NCBI RefSeq assembly: GCF_019703515.2 | Contig: NC_059351.1 | Coordinates: 19,701,001 to 19,765,000, forward strand | Length of the DNA: 64,000 nucleotides | Origin: Myxocyprinus asiaticus | Taxonomy: Eukaryota > Chordata > Actinopteri > Cypriniformes > Catostomidae | Reading direction: 5' to 3' | Shown here: piece after piece, positions 54,780 through 64,000 of the stretch | Numbering within the stretch: position 1 is the first letter of the stretch | Layout of the letters: each line of letters starts with the position of its first letter | Made by a program: the position numbers and the translations under genes | Notes under the pieces: model-generated | Databases searched by the model: none | What the model was told of the DNA's origin: nothing | The model's input: only the letters and a program-made list of their open reading frames with translations

Positions 54780-54782
<3 letters not shown>
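53166..54782 (+). mobile_element. Tc1-type transposon, long IR/DR ends (copy E)
   Basis: The element is 1,617 bp and inserted between TA repeats. The inverted repeats are about 215 bp. The left starts CAGTGCATCCGGAAAGTATT, and the right, read on the other strand, starts CAGTGCATCTGGAAAGTATT. Within each, GTATTCACAGC occurs twice, at the outer end and about 190 bases in. This matches the IR/DR arrangement of fish Tc1 elements, where the transposase binds both direct repeats. The ends look well kept while the transposase is broken. Confidence 0.95.
53567..54561 (+). pseudogene. Tc1-type transposase, broken (copy E)
   Basis: The N-terminal DNA-binding half starts MKSKELSVDLRDRIVSRHRS with a helix-turn-helix (RKISAALKVPMSTVASIIRQ) and remains open to a TGA at 54011-54013. 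At that point about two dozen bases expected to encode the WSDE motif are missing (MRNKD then stop), so the first catalytic Asp is lost and the frame shifts. A TGA follows at 54123 (SIML-stop-GCFS). The C-terminal half is open from 54177, with [18 protein letters not shown] (Asp) and [11 protein letters not shown] (Glu) spaced as DD34E. It ends at the stop 54562. It would not make an active enzyme. Confidence 0.95.

Positions 54783-54828
<46 letters not shown>
54781..54828. repeat. (TA)n microsatellite
   Basis: A TA tract flanking the right end of the Tc1 copy at 53166-54782. The matching tract on its left is at 53143-53165. Confidence 0.95.
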
Positions 54829-54831
<3 letters not shown>

Positions 54832-54904
54832 GAAGTTAGTTCAAATAATGAGTCAAGAAAGAGCTGTTAAAAATAAGGCTGTGGATTTAACATGTTAATT
54901 TAGT

Positions 54905-56401
54905 GTGATTAATTATATATAAAAAAGTCCCTTTTTCAGGACACTGTATTTTAAAGATAATTTTGTAAAAATCCAAATAACTTTACAGATCTTTATTTAA
55001 CAATGTTTTCCATGCTTGTTCCAAGTTGTTATGAACTATAAACAATTAATGAACATGCACCCGTGGAACAGTCGTTAAGACACTAACAGCTTACAGACGG
55101 TAGGCAATTAAGGGCACGGTTATAAAAACTTAGGACACTAAAGAGACCTTTCTACTGACTCTGAAAAACACCAAAATAAAGATGCCTAGGGTCCCTGCTC
55201 ATCTGCATAAACGTGCCTTAGGCATGCTACATGGAGGCATGAGGACTGCAGATGTGGTCAGGGCAATAAATTCCAATATCCATACTGTGAGACACCTAAG
55301 ACAGCGCTACAGTGAGACAGGAAGGACAGCTGATCGTCCTCTCAGTGGCAGACCACGTGTAACAACACCTGCACATGATTGGTACATCCGAATATCACAC
55401 CTGCGGGACAGGTACAGGATGGCAACCACAACTGCCCCAGTTACACCAGGAATGCACAATCCCTCCATCAGTGCTCAGACTGTCCGCAATAGGCTGAGAG
55501 AGGCTGGACTGAGGGCTTGTAGGCCTGTTTTAAGGCAGGTCCTTACCAGACATCACCGGCAACAAACCCACCTTTGGGCACAAACCCACCTTCGCTGGAC
55601 CAGACAGGACTGGCAAAAAGTGCTCTTCACTGACGAGTCGCGGTTTTGTCTCACCAGGGGTGATGGTCGGACTTGCGTTAATCGTCGAAGGAATGAGCGT
55701 TACACTGAGGCCTGTACTCTGGAGCGGGATCGATTTGGAGGTGGAGGGTCCGTTATGGTCTGGGGCAGTGTGTCACAGCATCATCGGACTGAGCTTGTTG
55801 TCATTGCAAGCAATCTCAATGCTGTGCATTACAGGGAAGACATCCTGCTCCCTCATATGGTACCCTTCCTGCAGGCTCATCCTGACATGACCCTCCAGCA
55901 TGACAATGCCACCAGCCATACTACTTGTTCTGTGCATGATTTCCTGCAAGACAGGAATGTCAGTGTTCTGTCATGTCCAGCGAATAGTCTGGATCTCAAT
56001 CCCATTGAGCACGTCTGGGACCTGTTGGATTGGAGGGTGAGGGCTAGGGCCATTCCCCCCAGAAATGTCCGGGAACTTGCAAGTGCCTTGGTGGAAGAGT
56101 GGGGTAACATCTCACAGCAAGAACTGGCAAATCTGGTGCAGTCCATGAGGAGTAGATGCACTGCAGTACTTAAATGCAGCTGGTGGCCACACCAGATACT
56201 GACTGTTACTTTTGATTTTGACCCCCCTTTGTTCAGGGACACATTATTCCATTTCTGTTAGTCACATGTCTGTGAAACTTGTTCAGTTTATGTCTTAGTT
56301 GTTGAATCTTTTTATGTTCATACAAATATTTACACATGTTAAGTTTGCTGAAAATAAAAGCAGTTGAAAGTGATAGGATGTTTCTTTTTTTGCTGAGTTT
56401 A
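54905..56401 (+). mobile_element. Tc1-type transposon with complete transposase frame (copy F)
   Basis: The transposase lies between a 5' leader (from about 54918, CCCTTTTTCAGGACACTGTA) and a 3' region. The 3' region ends AAAGTGATAGGATGTTTCTT then TTTTTGCTGAGTTTA at 56401, followed by TA repeats. The right end fits known fish Tc1 termini (CTCAGCAAAAAAAGAAAC on the other strand). I find no matching inverted copy at the left, so the left end seems lost or strongly diverged, and the element is probably immobile even if the protein were made. Confidence 0.8.
55182..56261 (+). CDS. Tc1-type DD34E transposase, 359 codons
   Basis: This is a cut-and-paste transposase with no interrupting stop. The N-terminal helix-turn-helix region covers about residues 1-110 (HKRALGMLHGGMRTADVVRA; then SISAQTVRNRLREAGLRACR). 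The catalytic triad is Asp151 (FTDESRF), Asp241 (LQHDNATSH) and Glu276 (DLNPIEHVW), with 34 residues between the last two. Length is near the family norm of about 340. The final ~28 residues after CTAVL look wrong. An extra A in CTTAAATGCAGC seems to shift the frame past the usual stop, and PANSLDLNP and GSVSQ differ from common family residues. No intron or host promoter is evident. Activity is doubtful. Confidence 0.85.
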   Translation: MPRVPAHLHKRALGMLHGGMRTADVVRAINSNIHTVRHLRQRYSETGRTADRPLSGRPRVTTPAHDWYIRISHLRDRYRMATTTAPVTPGMHNPSISAQTVRNRLREAGLRACRPVLRQVLTRHHRQQTHLWAQTHLRWTRQDWQKVLFTDESRFCLTRGDGRTCVNRRRNERYTEACTLERDRFGGGGSVMVWGSVSQHHRTELVVIASNLNAVHYREDILLPHMVPFLQAHPDMTLQHDNATSHTTCSVHDFLQDRNVSVLSCPANSLDLNPIEHVWDLLDWRVRARAIPPRNVRELASALVEEWGNISQQELANLVQSMRSRCTAVLKCSWWPHQILTVTFDFDPPLFRDTLFHFC

Positions 56402-56705
56402 TATATATGTATATATATATATATAAGGGGAACCTTGTGATCAGGTCGTGCTGTCGTGAGGGTCTCCCATCCAGTGTATCTTCAATGTCTGCTGACTCCA
56501 AAGGAGAAGGCGGCAGGCGAGTTGCGACATGCGACGTGAGCGTATGCCGCCCTGGCGGTTTATGTACGCCACAGTTGCTGTATTGTCCGTCCGGACCAAC
56601 ACGTGCTTGCCCTGAATCAAGGAGCAGGGGAGAGCTTGCTCTTTTCCCAGTTGACCTGAAGCCCCAGTCAGTCAAGCACAAGGTCCCTGTGCGCACACAA
56701 TAGAT

Positions 56706-57244
56706 CTCACGAGTGAGCTAGGATCAGCCTGTCATCGAGATAATTGAGGATGCGAATGCCCTTTTCCCTTAGCAGGGCCAGGGCCGCCTCTGTGACTTTG
56801 GTAAAGACGCGAGGGGACAGGGACAGACCGAAAGGAAGGACTGGTATGCTCATCCCTCGAAGGCAAACCGAAGAAAGGGTCTGTGTCGAGGAAGGATCGA
56901 TACGTGAAAGTACGCATCCTCCAGGTCGATGGCTGTGAACCAATCCCGATGTCGTACAGACATTAGGATGCGCTTCTGCATCAGCATCTTGAATGGAAGC
57001 CTGTGTAAGGCTCTGTTCAAGGCACGCAGGTCCAGGATTGGGCACAACCCACCCACCCCTCTTTGGCACGATAAAATAAGGGCTGAAAAAGTGACTCGGC
57101 TAAGGGAATGGGTTCTATCGCTCCCTTCGCCAGAAGGGTGGCGACCTCCACCCGAAGGACCGAGGCATCCTTGCCTCGCACTGCGGTGGAGAGGATGCCA
57201 CTGAAACTGGGCGGTCGTCTGGCGAACTGGATTGCATAGCCCAA
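56706..57244 (-). pseudogene. DIRS reverse transcriptase (copy D)
   Basis: Motifs on the minus strand are FARRPPSFSGILSTAV, EVATLLAKGAIEPI, PILDLRALNRALHRLPFKML, WFTAIDLEDAYFHVSILP (motif A Asp), PFGLSLSPRVFTKV and ILNYLDDRLILAHS. YLDD keeps both catalytic Asp, unlike copy C (YLNE). Small frameshifts occur near 57070 (FQPLFYRAKEGWVG), near 56856 and in the linker, so no single long frame exists. RT ends shortly before the start of RNase H, which is truncated. Confidence 0.85.
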
Positions 57245-57260
57245 TGAGCCATCACGACGG

Positions 57261-59190
57261 GCTGGAAAGCGCTAACCAGGCTTCCAGCTTCTGCACTAAT
57301 GACACCAGGTGGATGATAGGATTTATCACACCCAGGGTGGGTGGTTTACTAGCCCGCAACGGTGGCCAGTGGCTGGGGCGGGCAAGCGGCCCCAAGAACC
57401 ACCGTACTTACCTGTTTGCCAGCTTCCCTTCGACTGAAAACAAGGGAACGTGAGATACTCGCATCCCACTCATTGACTGGAAAGACTTCCAGCGCCTGGC
57501 CGTCGCGAGCATTGGAGAATGACCCAGGGAATGAGGAAACTGCTCTTTTACTGACAAACTGGGTGCCGGGGCCCAGAAGGCACCTAGTGATGTTGTGATG
57601 GTACTCACCTCGTGCTGGCCCAGGGGCGGGAGTGGAGCCCGTACGCTTACCTGAGTCAGGCCAGTCAGAGTCAGCAACCTCATCCCTGGGTCGCCTGTCC
57701 CAGGGCCACTTCGAAGCCCGTCCGGGGTTCCTAGCGGCCGGCTGATGGGCAGGTGGTGCCGCCTTCCTGCGGGAGGATCTTCTTCTCAGAGGCCGGCACG
57801 CAGGCTCCGATGGTGGGGGAGCTGGGGCCGACACCACAGGAGGACGGCCTAGGTGAGAGGCAGACAGGGCGCGGGACTTCGGAGGCCAGTAGGCGGCCGA
57901 GTCGCACTGCAGCAGGATGTTTATTGGCCTCCATCTTCTTGTTCACCGTCGAGAACTGATGTTTCTTTCTTTTTTTTTTTGCCGAAGTCCTCGATAGTGT
58001 CACCAAAGAGCCCCCCTTGGGAGACGGGTGCATCGAGAAAGCGGACCTTCTTGGCATCACGCATCTCCACAAGTTTGAGCCACAGGAGTCGCTCTTGGAC
58101 CACCAAAGTGGACATCGTCCGACCCAGGGCAAGCGCCGTGACTTTTGTCACTTGTAGAGCGAGGTCAGTCATGGTGCACAGTTCCTGCATGAGCCCTGGG
58201 TCAGTTCTACCCTTGTGTGGATCTTTAAGCGCCTTGGCCTGGTGAAGCTGCAAGATGGCCATGGTGTGCAGGGCGGAGACGGCCAGACCCGCGGCATTGT
58301 AAGACTTTGCCACTAATGATGAAGAAAATGTACATGCCTGGGAAGGGAGCCTTGGTCGGTTCCTCCAGGTGGCCATGGCATGCTCGACCTGGGAAATATC
58401 AACATATCCCTCAGCTGTCCTGCCATCGAGGGTAGTTAGGGTCGATGAGCTCGTGGAGTGTGTACGGGTGGAGAAGGGCGCCTACCACGAATTTGAGCTC
58501 CTCATGCACTTCCGGGAAGAAAGGTACCGGGGCGGGGCGTGGCTGTGAAGCGCACTCCGAGCCCAGAAACCAATCATCCAGCCGCAAACGCTCAGGGCGA
58601 GGTGGAGGGTTCCACTCAAGCCCGATGTTCGCAGCTGCCCAGGCAAGCATGGCTGCCAACTCAGCGTCCGCTTCGTCATGAGATCTACCGCCCGAGAGCG
58701 GGAGCTCAGTAGACTCGTCCACTTCCGAAAGCAGGAGCCCACCCTCTAATGCTGCGACCGATAACTCATCCTCATTGCGAGCCTCAAACGAGGCATTAAA
58801 TCCGCCCTGATGCAGACCACCTGCCTCACTCGTGAATTCTACTGAGCTGAACGAGCATGCTGGGGGATGGGAGGTCCACGGGAACTGAGCCAGTGGAGAA
58901 GCTCCCATATCCACATCCAAATCGCCCACAGTGCTCGCCAACCCAGCCACCTGAGTTTCAATGCAGGATGAACTGGGTCAGGAAGCAGCCACAGTGGCTC
59001 TCTGCTTCACGGAGAAGAAAGCCATGACCACAACACTCTCATGGGCAAGTTCTCACAGTGAAAACATGACCCATCCACAAAAGCTGCCTCTGCGTGCTGG
59101 CGACCCAAGCACTCAAGACAGATTTTGTGACCATCCGGTGGGGAGAGATAACAGCCACACCCAGTAGCACAAAGGCGAAAGGACATCTTT
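57261..59190 (-). pseudogene. DIRS gag-like protein (copy D)
   Basis: From the N-terminus, the Cys/His module (LSPPDGHKICLECLG, GSCFHCENL) lies near 59160-59040. An open part follows (58950-58411) with DELSVAALEGGLLLSEVDES, ADAELAAMLAWAAANIGLEW and LDDWFLGSECAS...PFFPEVHEELK. The next open part (58376-57921) has SALHTMAILQLHQAKALKDP and ALQVTKVTALALGRTMSTL. A basic, Pro/Arg-rich linker comes last (57837-57349; RRRSSRRKAAPPAHQPAARN). A TGA-type break near 59000 and frame changes between blocks show it is inactive. This is the most complete gag reading of the four copies. Confidence 0.75.
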
Positions 59191-59609
59191 AAAAAGAAGC
59201 CAATCGTTTGTGCGAGCTCTTTTAGAGAAAATATACTATTTTAAATATATTCTTTTTTACACCTGTGAACTCAGCCGCCGAAGCGCCCAGGGGAATATAA
59301 TAATAATTTAATGTTTTAATGCACAACACTCGACCGTGCGAGGGTGACTGCTGATATGCGGCGTAAAATCCAGCAGCGATAGCAAGGTGATGGGATGAAC
59401 ACACACATGCGCTCGTCTCCGAAGAACAAGTCTCGATGAGTGGTGCACGCCATCTCCTTTTATACCCGGGGCGGAGAGTGGCATTCAAATTCCACTCGGC
59501 AATTTTCATTGGCCTTTTCTGAATAAAGCAAAGGTGATTGGGGCTCTCAAGTGCGAACCCCTAGTGCCACTACATTGACACAACGTCGAGTGAGTGACAG
59601 ACAGGGAAC

Positions 59610-60289
59610 TCCTTTTAGACCCAGGTCACAATTTTAACTGGTGTGATTAAATGGATTAACGACAGTGCGCATTACCTGCAGGATTCCAGCAATGTCTCCA
59701 ACTTCTGCATATTTGGCTAGTGCACTATTAAACAAAGACACTGTGACAGAACCTTGAAGACAGCAGCAGGGTTTCCATTAGCCGGTAATTATTGTTTTTT
59801 GACCGTTAAAACATATCAATGTCCGACATATTCAAAAATTGTCTGCGCAGCCACAGAGGTTTAACTTTCCTGACAGTTTACGAAGTTGTATCCCTCACAC
59901 TAGCAAAAGCAGTTCAAAAGCAATTCACCTCAGAAATGCATCATAACAGTTTTTCATTGCTGTCTTCTGGAGGAGAAGGACATCAGGCATATGGTTTAAA
60001 ACTCTTGATTTAGTGCATCAGTTGATTGACAGGTGAGTGGATCCTGCAATTAATTCACAAATTTGCACACGTCAGCGGGAGAGTTTATTCATGATAACAT
60101 GTAAACAAGCATAAAAGAACGGCTCGCACCAGTAGATGCATTTTGGGTGATCCAATCAAAAGTGGACAATCGAGACACATCACCGTTAGTTATAACTGGC
60201 CTTATTATGAGTCTTTTTTTTTTCTTCACACGTCACTCTTGCCACAGTTATTCTATCTATTTCGGCTGTCTCAATTGCTTCTGTCTTTC
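59610..60289. other. No gene recognised
   Basis: No repeat family or coding signal that I can support. Confidence 0.4.
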
Positions 60290-60512
60290 CTTGTAATCCC
60301 AGACTGACTCGATGTTCAGTGCGGGGCTCTATGGGGACCATGCCATCTGTTGCAGGGCTCCCTGTTCTTCTATTCTATTCTATTTGCAAAAGAAATGTTT
60401 GGGAGTCTAAAATGTATATTTCCTATTGACACACTAAAGCTGAAAATATAAATAACCATCTTAAGACAAATGTTTTTTCTTATGTGCCTAAGACTTTTGC
60501 ACAATACTGTAT
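60290..60512 (+). mobile_element. Tc1-type 3' end fragment
   Basis: The stretch ends ATGTGCCTAAGACTTTTGCA then CAATACTGTAT. On the other strand this is TACAGTATTGTGCAAAAGTC, a terminus known from fish Tc1 elements. The upstream sequence TATTTCCTATTGACACACTA with AAAGCTGAAAATATAAATAA fits the 3' non-coding part. No transposase is left. Confidence 0.5.
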
Positions 60513-60645
60513 ATTAAATTATCTTTATTGGGAGATTGCAGCAAACAATAATATATGCAATTAATTCTGATTAATTTGATTATTAATGTAAATATTGTAA
60601 TTAATTACAATATTACTCATTTTAATATATTCAATTGGAAACATT

Positions 60646-60834
<189 letters not shown>

Positions 60835-61052
60835 TATTAAATTATCTTTATTTGGCACATCATGTAATTAATTCAATAAACATTTTTATTGAATTGACAT
60901 TGTTTCTGGTCCATGCACTTCACTGGAAATGTATATATATATAAAATAAAAAAATATGAAATAAAAAATACAGTAATATTTTATTTTAAAAAATTTACAT
61001 GAAAATGTACATTACATTTATAATATTACTCATTTTAATATATTCAATATTA

Positions 61053-61109
61053 AACATTATATTATATTATATTATATTATATTATATTATATTATACTAT
61101 ATTATATTC
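61053..61109. repeat. (ATATT)n microsatellite
   Basis: About ten copies of TATAT/ATATT pentamers. Confidence 0.9.
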
Positions 61110-64000
61110 ATGCACTTCACTAAAAACAAAAGGTTGAGCATTCTGCATTGTGGGAGACAGTGTGGAGTGTGGTGTGATTGTATACTGCTAATTTTTATAA
61201 AGGCCATAGGTACTGTATTCATGCATAACAGTACATTTGCATACGTTGAACAGTATGCATGCTGTATACAACTGAAATAGTAAGAGGAGTATGGTAGTAT
61301 GCTGTTACGAACACAGACAGCCTCAAAATGACTTTAACTCTCTCTTTCTCCAAAAGGAATTGCATTTCCTGTTTATAATAGAATATTGTTTTGAAAAGAC
61401 CTGCATTTGTGCAACAACTAAAGAGGGCTTTTACAAAAAGGGAAATATGCTGAAAATGTGGATGTATATTTTAATAGGGAGCCATCAGAAAGTACATCAA
61501 AGAGCAAAGTCAAGGACATTGTTTGTCCAATAAAGAACAAGCTAATACTGTTTCAGCAAAATACCTTCCCAGAACCAAGTTCACAACTCAATTAAATCAA
61601 ATTGCCAGAGCTGAATTCCACCATTTCTACAATTTACTGCTAACAAACAACATGCAGCATTGGTCGTACATGAACAGCAAGCAAATCAAGCCAAGATGCT
61701 GATGGAAAGGGTTTGAAACAAATGAGTGACGTTTTTACTCAAAGCAGATACAGTATGAGTTGCGTTTGCTCAGTTGCTTGTAAGTCATCTGCCAACTCTT
61801 ACATCAAGCTAGGCTTTCATTCACTGTGAAAAACTCTTACAAAAAACAGATTTTATTTCAATTTCCCACCTTCCTTCATACCGATGTTAAAAAAAACTCT
61901 TTATGATATAAAGTTGGCATAGCATAAAAGTACAAAATCACACTAAAGAGTTTAAGTGAAGTCTGTCTAAGTGGCCAAAGGACAGGCGAACGGCTGATGA
62001 GGCGATCGGTCGAAGCCATTATTATAGCTGTCAAAACGCCCTGACACTTAAAGAGCCTTTTTAAACATCTCCTCCAAAGTTTAAGCCCAATTGATGGAGG
62101 AAAGTAGTAAAAACAGGCACTTAAGTGGGTAATGTGCAATCTTTGGGGATAAAAGGTAACCTTTCACACTGCTGGGAAGCAAAATTACAATGGAGGATAA
62201 TAAATTCTCTCACCATGTAGAGGCCGTTCAGGAGGACAGAGTTTAAACTGTATTAAAGTCTGCTCTGAGAATCCCGGTGACTTCTTGTGAGATAGAATGA
62301 TTAAAAACCGCCCTAAATGTCCTGCAGGTTTTTTTTGCTAGTCCTTCATCAACCGCTTATACATTTCACTCAGTTTTAGACTTTTAGATGGGGATGATGC
62401 ATTACAGTCAGGCCTGAATTATCAAATTTATGAGATTAGCGCAAATGAATTTTACAACAATGTCATAATTACAATTTTTTTTCATTCAAATGGACATTAA
62501 CACTACAAGCCCGATGTGGAAACGTATTTTTTCGACAACATTCGATCACCTCAGAATGTGGTTGAAGCAGACAAATCGCATAGCATTTTGGACCCCGTTT
62601 ACACCTGATTTTTAGCATTGTCCCATTTCAAACTGATCGGCAAAAACTTATAATAAACTTAGGTCTAAATGGGACTTTATACACTGACACTGCATTAAAG
62701 TCAAGTCTGACTGATCGTGTTTAAGATATTCAGTGCCGATCCCCCATACACAATATACGCATGTTGCGTAGGGCACCTGACACGCCAGGGAACCCCCGTG
62801 CTGTCAAAGACGTTTTAAGCGGCAAGAAAGAGAAACGAGAGAGCAAAAAGTAGGTTTTTATCATATATAACAGGCACGTGCTGTCGGCTTTGAGACTGGG
62901 CAAGCATCTAAGATTTTTAATACATAACACGCACAGGTGAGTGTAATGTTGTGGAAACGTTATAGATGTAAATTGTTGCCTTACCCACCAGTCAATGGAA
63001 ACATTTGTCACAGTGGCGAACTTCATGACCAAATAGTTTTCAATTCAGGACAGTTGCTTATATCACACAAATTAAAGATTGTCATATATTGAGCCAAGCA
63101 TGTTTATGTCCATTAAATCATACAATGAACCATAGTGCCAGAAGAGCTTGTTCTGACATACAGCAAAAAGAAAAAGAAAAGATTGCCAGTTACTAGTTCC
63201 AACATCATAGGCCTCACACATCACTCTTTTCACAGTTCAGAACCACTGGAATGGACAGCAGCAATTAATTAATCTAACCACCAAAGATCTTAACAAGGCA
63301 AATGCAGTTAACATTCCTTAATATATTTTTTAGACAGACACTGCGCCCTAATGTTAGAACTATAAAACAGACAGAGAATAACACAAGAAGGACATGATTG
63401 CCAGATCACCACTTCATAGCCTCAGACTAACCAGAAACAATGACCTAGTATGTATGACCTAGTATCAATAACACATCAACTTACCTTTACTTGAACACAA
63501 AATCCATGCATCTCTCCTTGTGAAAAAACATCTCAGTCACTTTGTTGTAAAAGTCACCTGCTGTTGAAGTTTAAATAGCCTCTTTCTTGATTTTTAATTG
63601 AAATTAAAAAAATCCACATAGGTCTTCGATGCTTACACTGCAGACATCCATTTTAGCGCTTAACGCATTAGTTATGTGAATTTGAACATGTTGACACAAA
63701 ACTAAAATCTAGCCCATCAGATAGCGTGACTGAAGGAAGGAGATTCTGGTTGGCTTACTCATTTTGGTAAGCATGCTTACCTTGGCCATTTGTAGTAGCG
63801 GGCATGATTCAATTTAAATGAACGTACTGTGTTGAATGAAAGGGCGGTAAACAATGCTTGGAATCAGAGAAAGCATAACATAAAGTGCTTATACCTGAGG
63901 ATGGCACCAAAGCAAATAAATGAATAACTGTCTGTGCTGCCCAACTGAGATGAAATATGACAAATTTAAATGAAAACAGTAGTTTATATTAACAATTATA
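61110..64000. other. No gene recognised
   Basis: This is the longest stretch in the window without a recognised repeat. It has moderate AT content, and short frames on both strands (61291-61533 plus; 61876-62139 minus; 62730-63032 minus) show no domain I know. It could be single-copy intron or intergenic DNA and may hold conserved non-coding elements that cannot be judged from one sequence. Confidence 0.4.

Larger units (their letters stand above)
56428..59606 (-). mobile_element. DIRS-type retrotransposon, 3'-truncated (copy D)
   Basis: Read on the minus strand it starts after GTT (59607-59609) with CCCTGTCTGTCACTCACTCG. It has the family repeat (CCAATGAAAATTGCCGAG; TATAAAAGG at 59464-59456), the gag-like region, RT with an intact YLDD, and the beginning of RNase H. 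Near 56462 RNase H sequence is fused to a piece of the recombinase gene (CACGACCTGATCAC, equivalent to KHDLI in copy C). It then ends at a TA tract, so about 2 kb including the recombinase and right terminus is missing. Confidence 0.9.

Overview
The window looks like teleost DNA, most likely from a cyprinid (carp/minnow-type) fish. The evidence is the mixture of repeats. There are tRNA-derived SINEs, L2/Rex-type LINE fragments, Tc1 elements with long inverted repeats, DIRS-type tyrosine-recombinase retrotransposons, fold-back elements ending in AGTTCACCC, hAT-type MITEs, solo LTRs and long TA/CA/GT microsatellites. All sit in AT-rich single-copy-looking DNA. I could not recognise any host protein-coding exon, rRNA or functional tRNA. 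No bacterial-style operons or CRISPR arrays are present. The window is best read as intergenic or intronic DNA built mainly from layered mobile elements.

Layout. 0-5 kb: a ~2.2 kb inverted duplication built from a piggyBac-like end and a common fish repeat, then an L2-tail retroposon, a MITE with a SINE inside it, and a tRNA-like SINE head. 5-8.2 kb: a minus-strand LTR, the 5' third of a DIRS element (copy A), and a LINE ORF2 fragment. 9-20 kb: MITEs, a ~200-bp tandem array split by a solo LTR, a second LTR of the same family, a GAAA tract and a 1.6-kb fold-back element. 20-26 kb: a solo LTR with perfect target duplication, a ~131-bp minisatellite and degenerate repeat copies. 26.4-38 kb: a minus-strand LINE interrupted by DIRS copy B, followed by a nearly full-length DIRS copy C that is itself split by a 1.94-kb insertion. 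39-53 kb: three hAT-like elements with 8-bp target duplications, a ~30-bp minisatellite, a long minus-strand LTR and several microsatellites. 53-59.6 kb: two Tc1 elements, one broken and one with a complete 359-codon frame, then a minus-strand DIRS copy D. 60-64 kb: TA and ATATT microsatellites and otherwise unremarkable DNA.

The coding content belongs to the transposons. The four DIRS copies share an inverted terminal repeat carrying CCAAT/ATTGG, an ATTTGCAT octamer in most copies, and TATAAAAGG. They encode a Cys/His-rich gag-like protein, RT-RNase H and a tyrosine recombinase, and every copy is damaged. Copy B gives the clearest mechanistic record: it is flanked by the trinucleotide GTT, it sits in one unit of a tandemly duplicated LINE segment whose other unit shows the empty site, and it keeps an internal complementary region matching its own joined ends. 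The only long transposase frame without a stop is the Tc1 copy at 55182-56261, and its C-terminus looks frameshifted.

No new multi-gene system was found. The most informative objects are the nested insertions, the DIRS terminal structure, a three-copy dispersed repeat containing telomere-like motifs, and two structured repeats (the fold-back element and the 2.2-kb inverted duplication).
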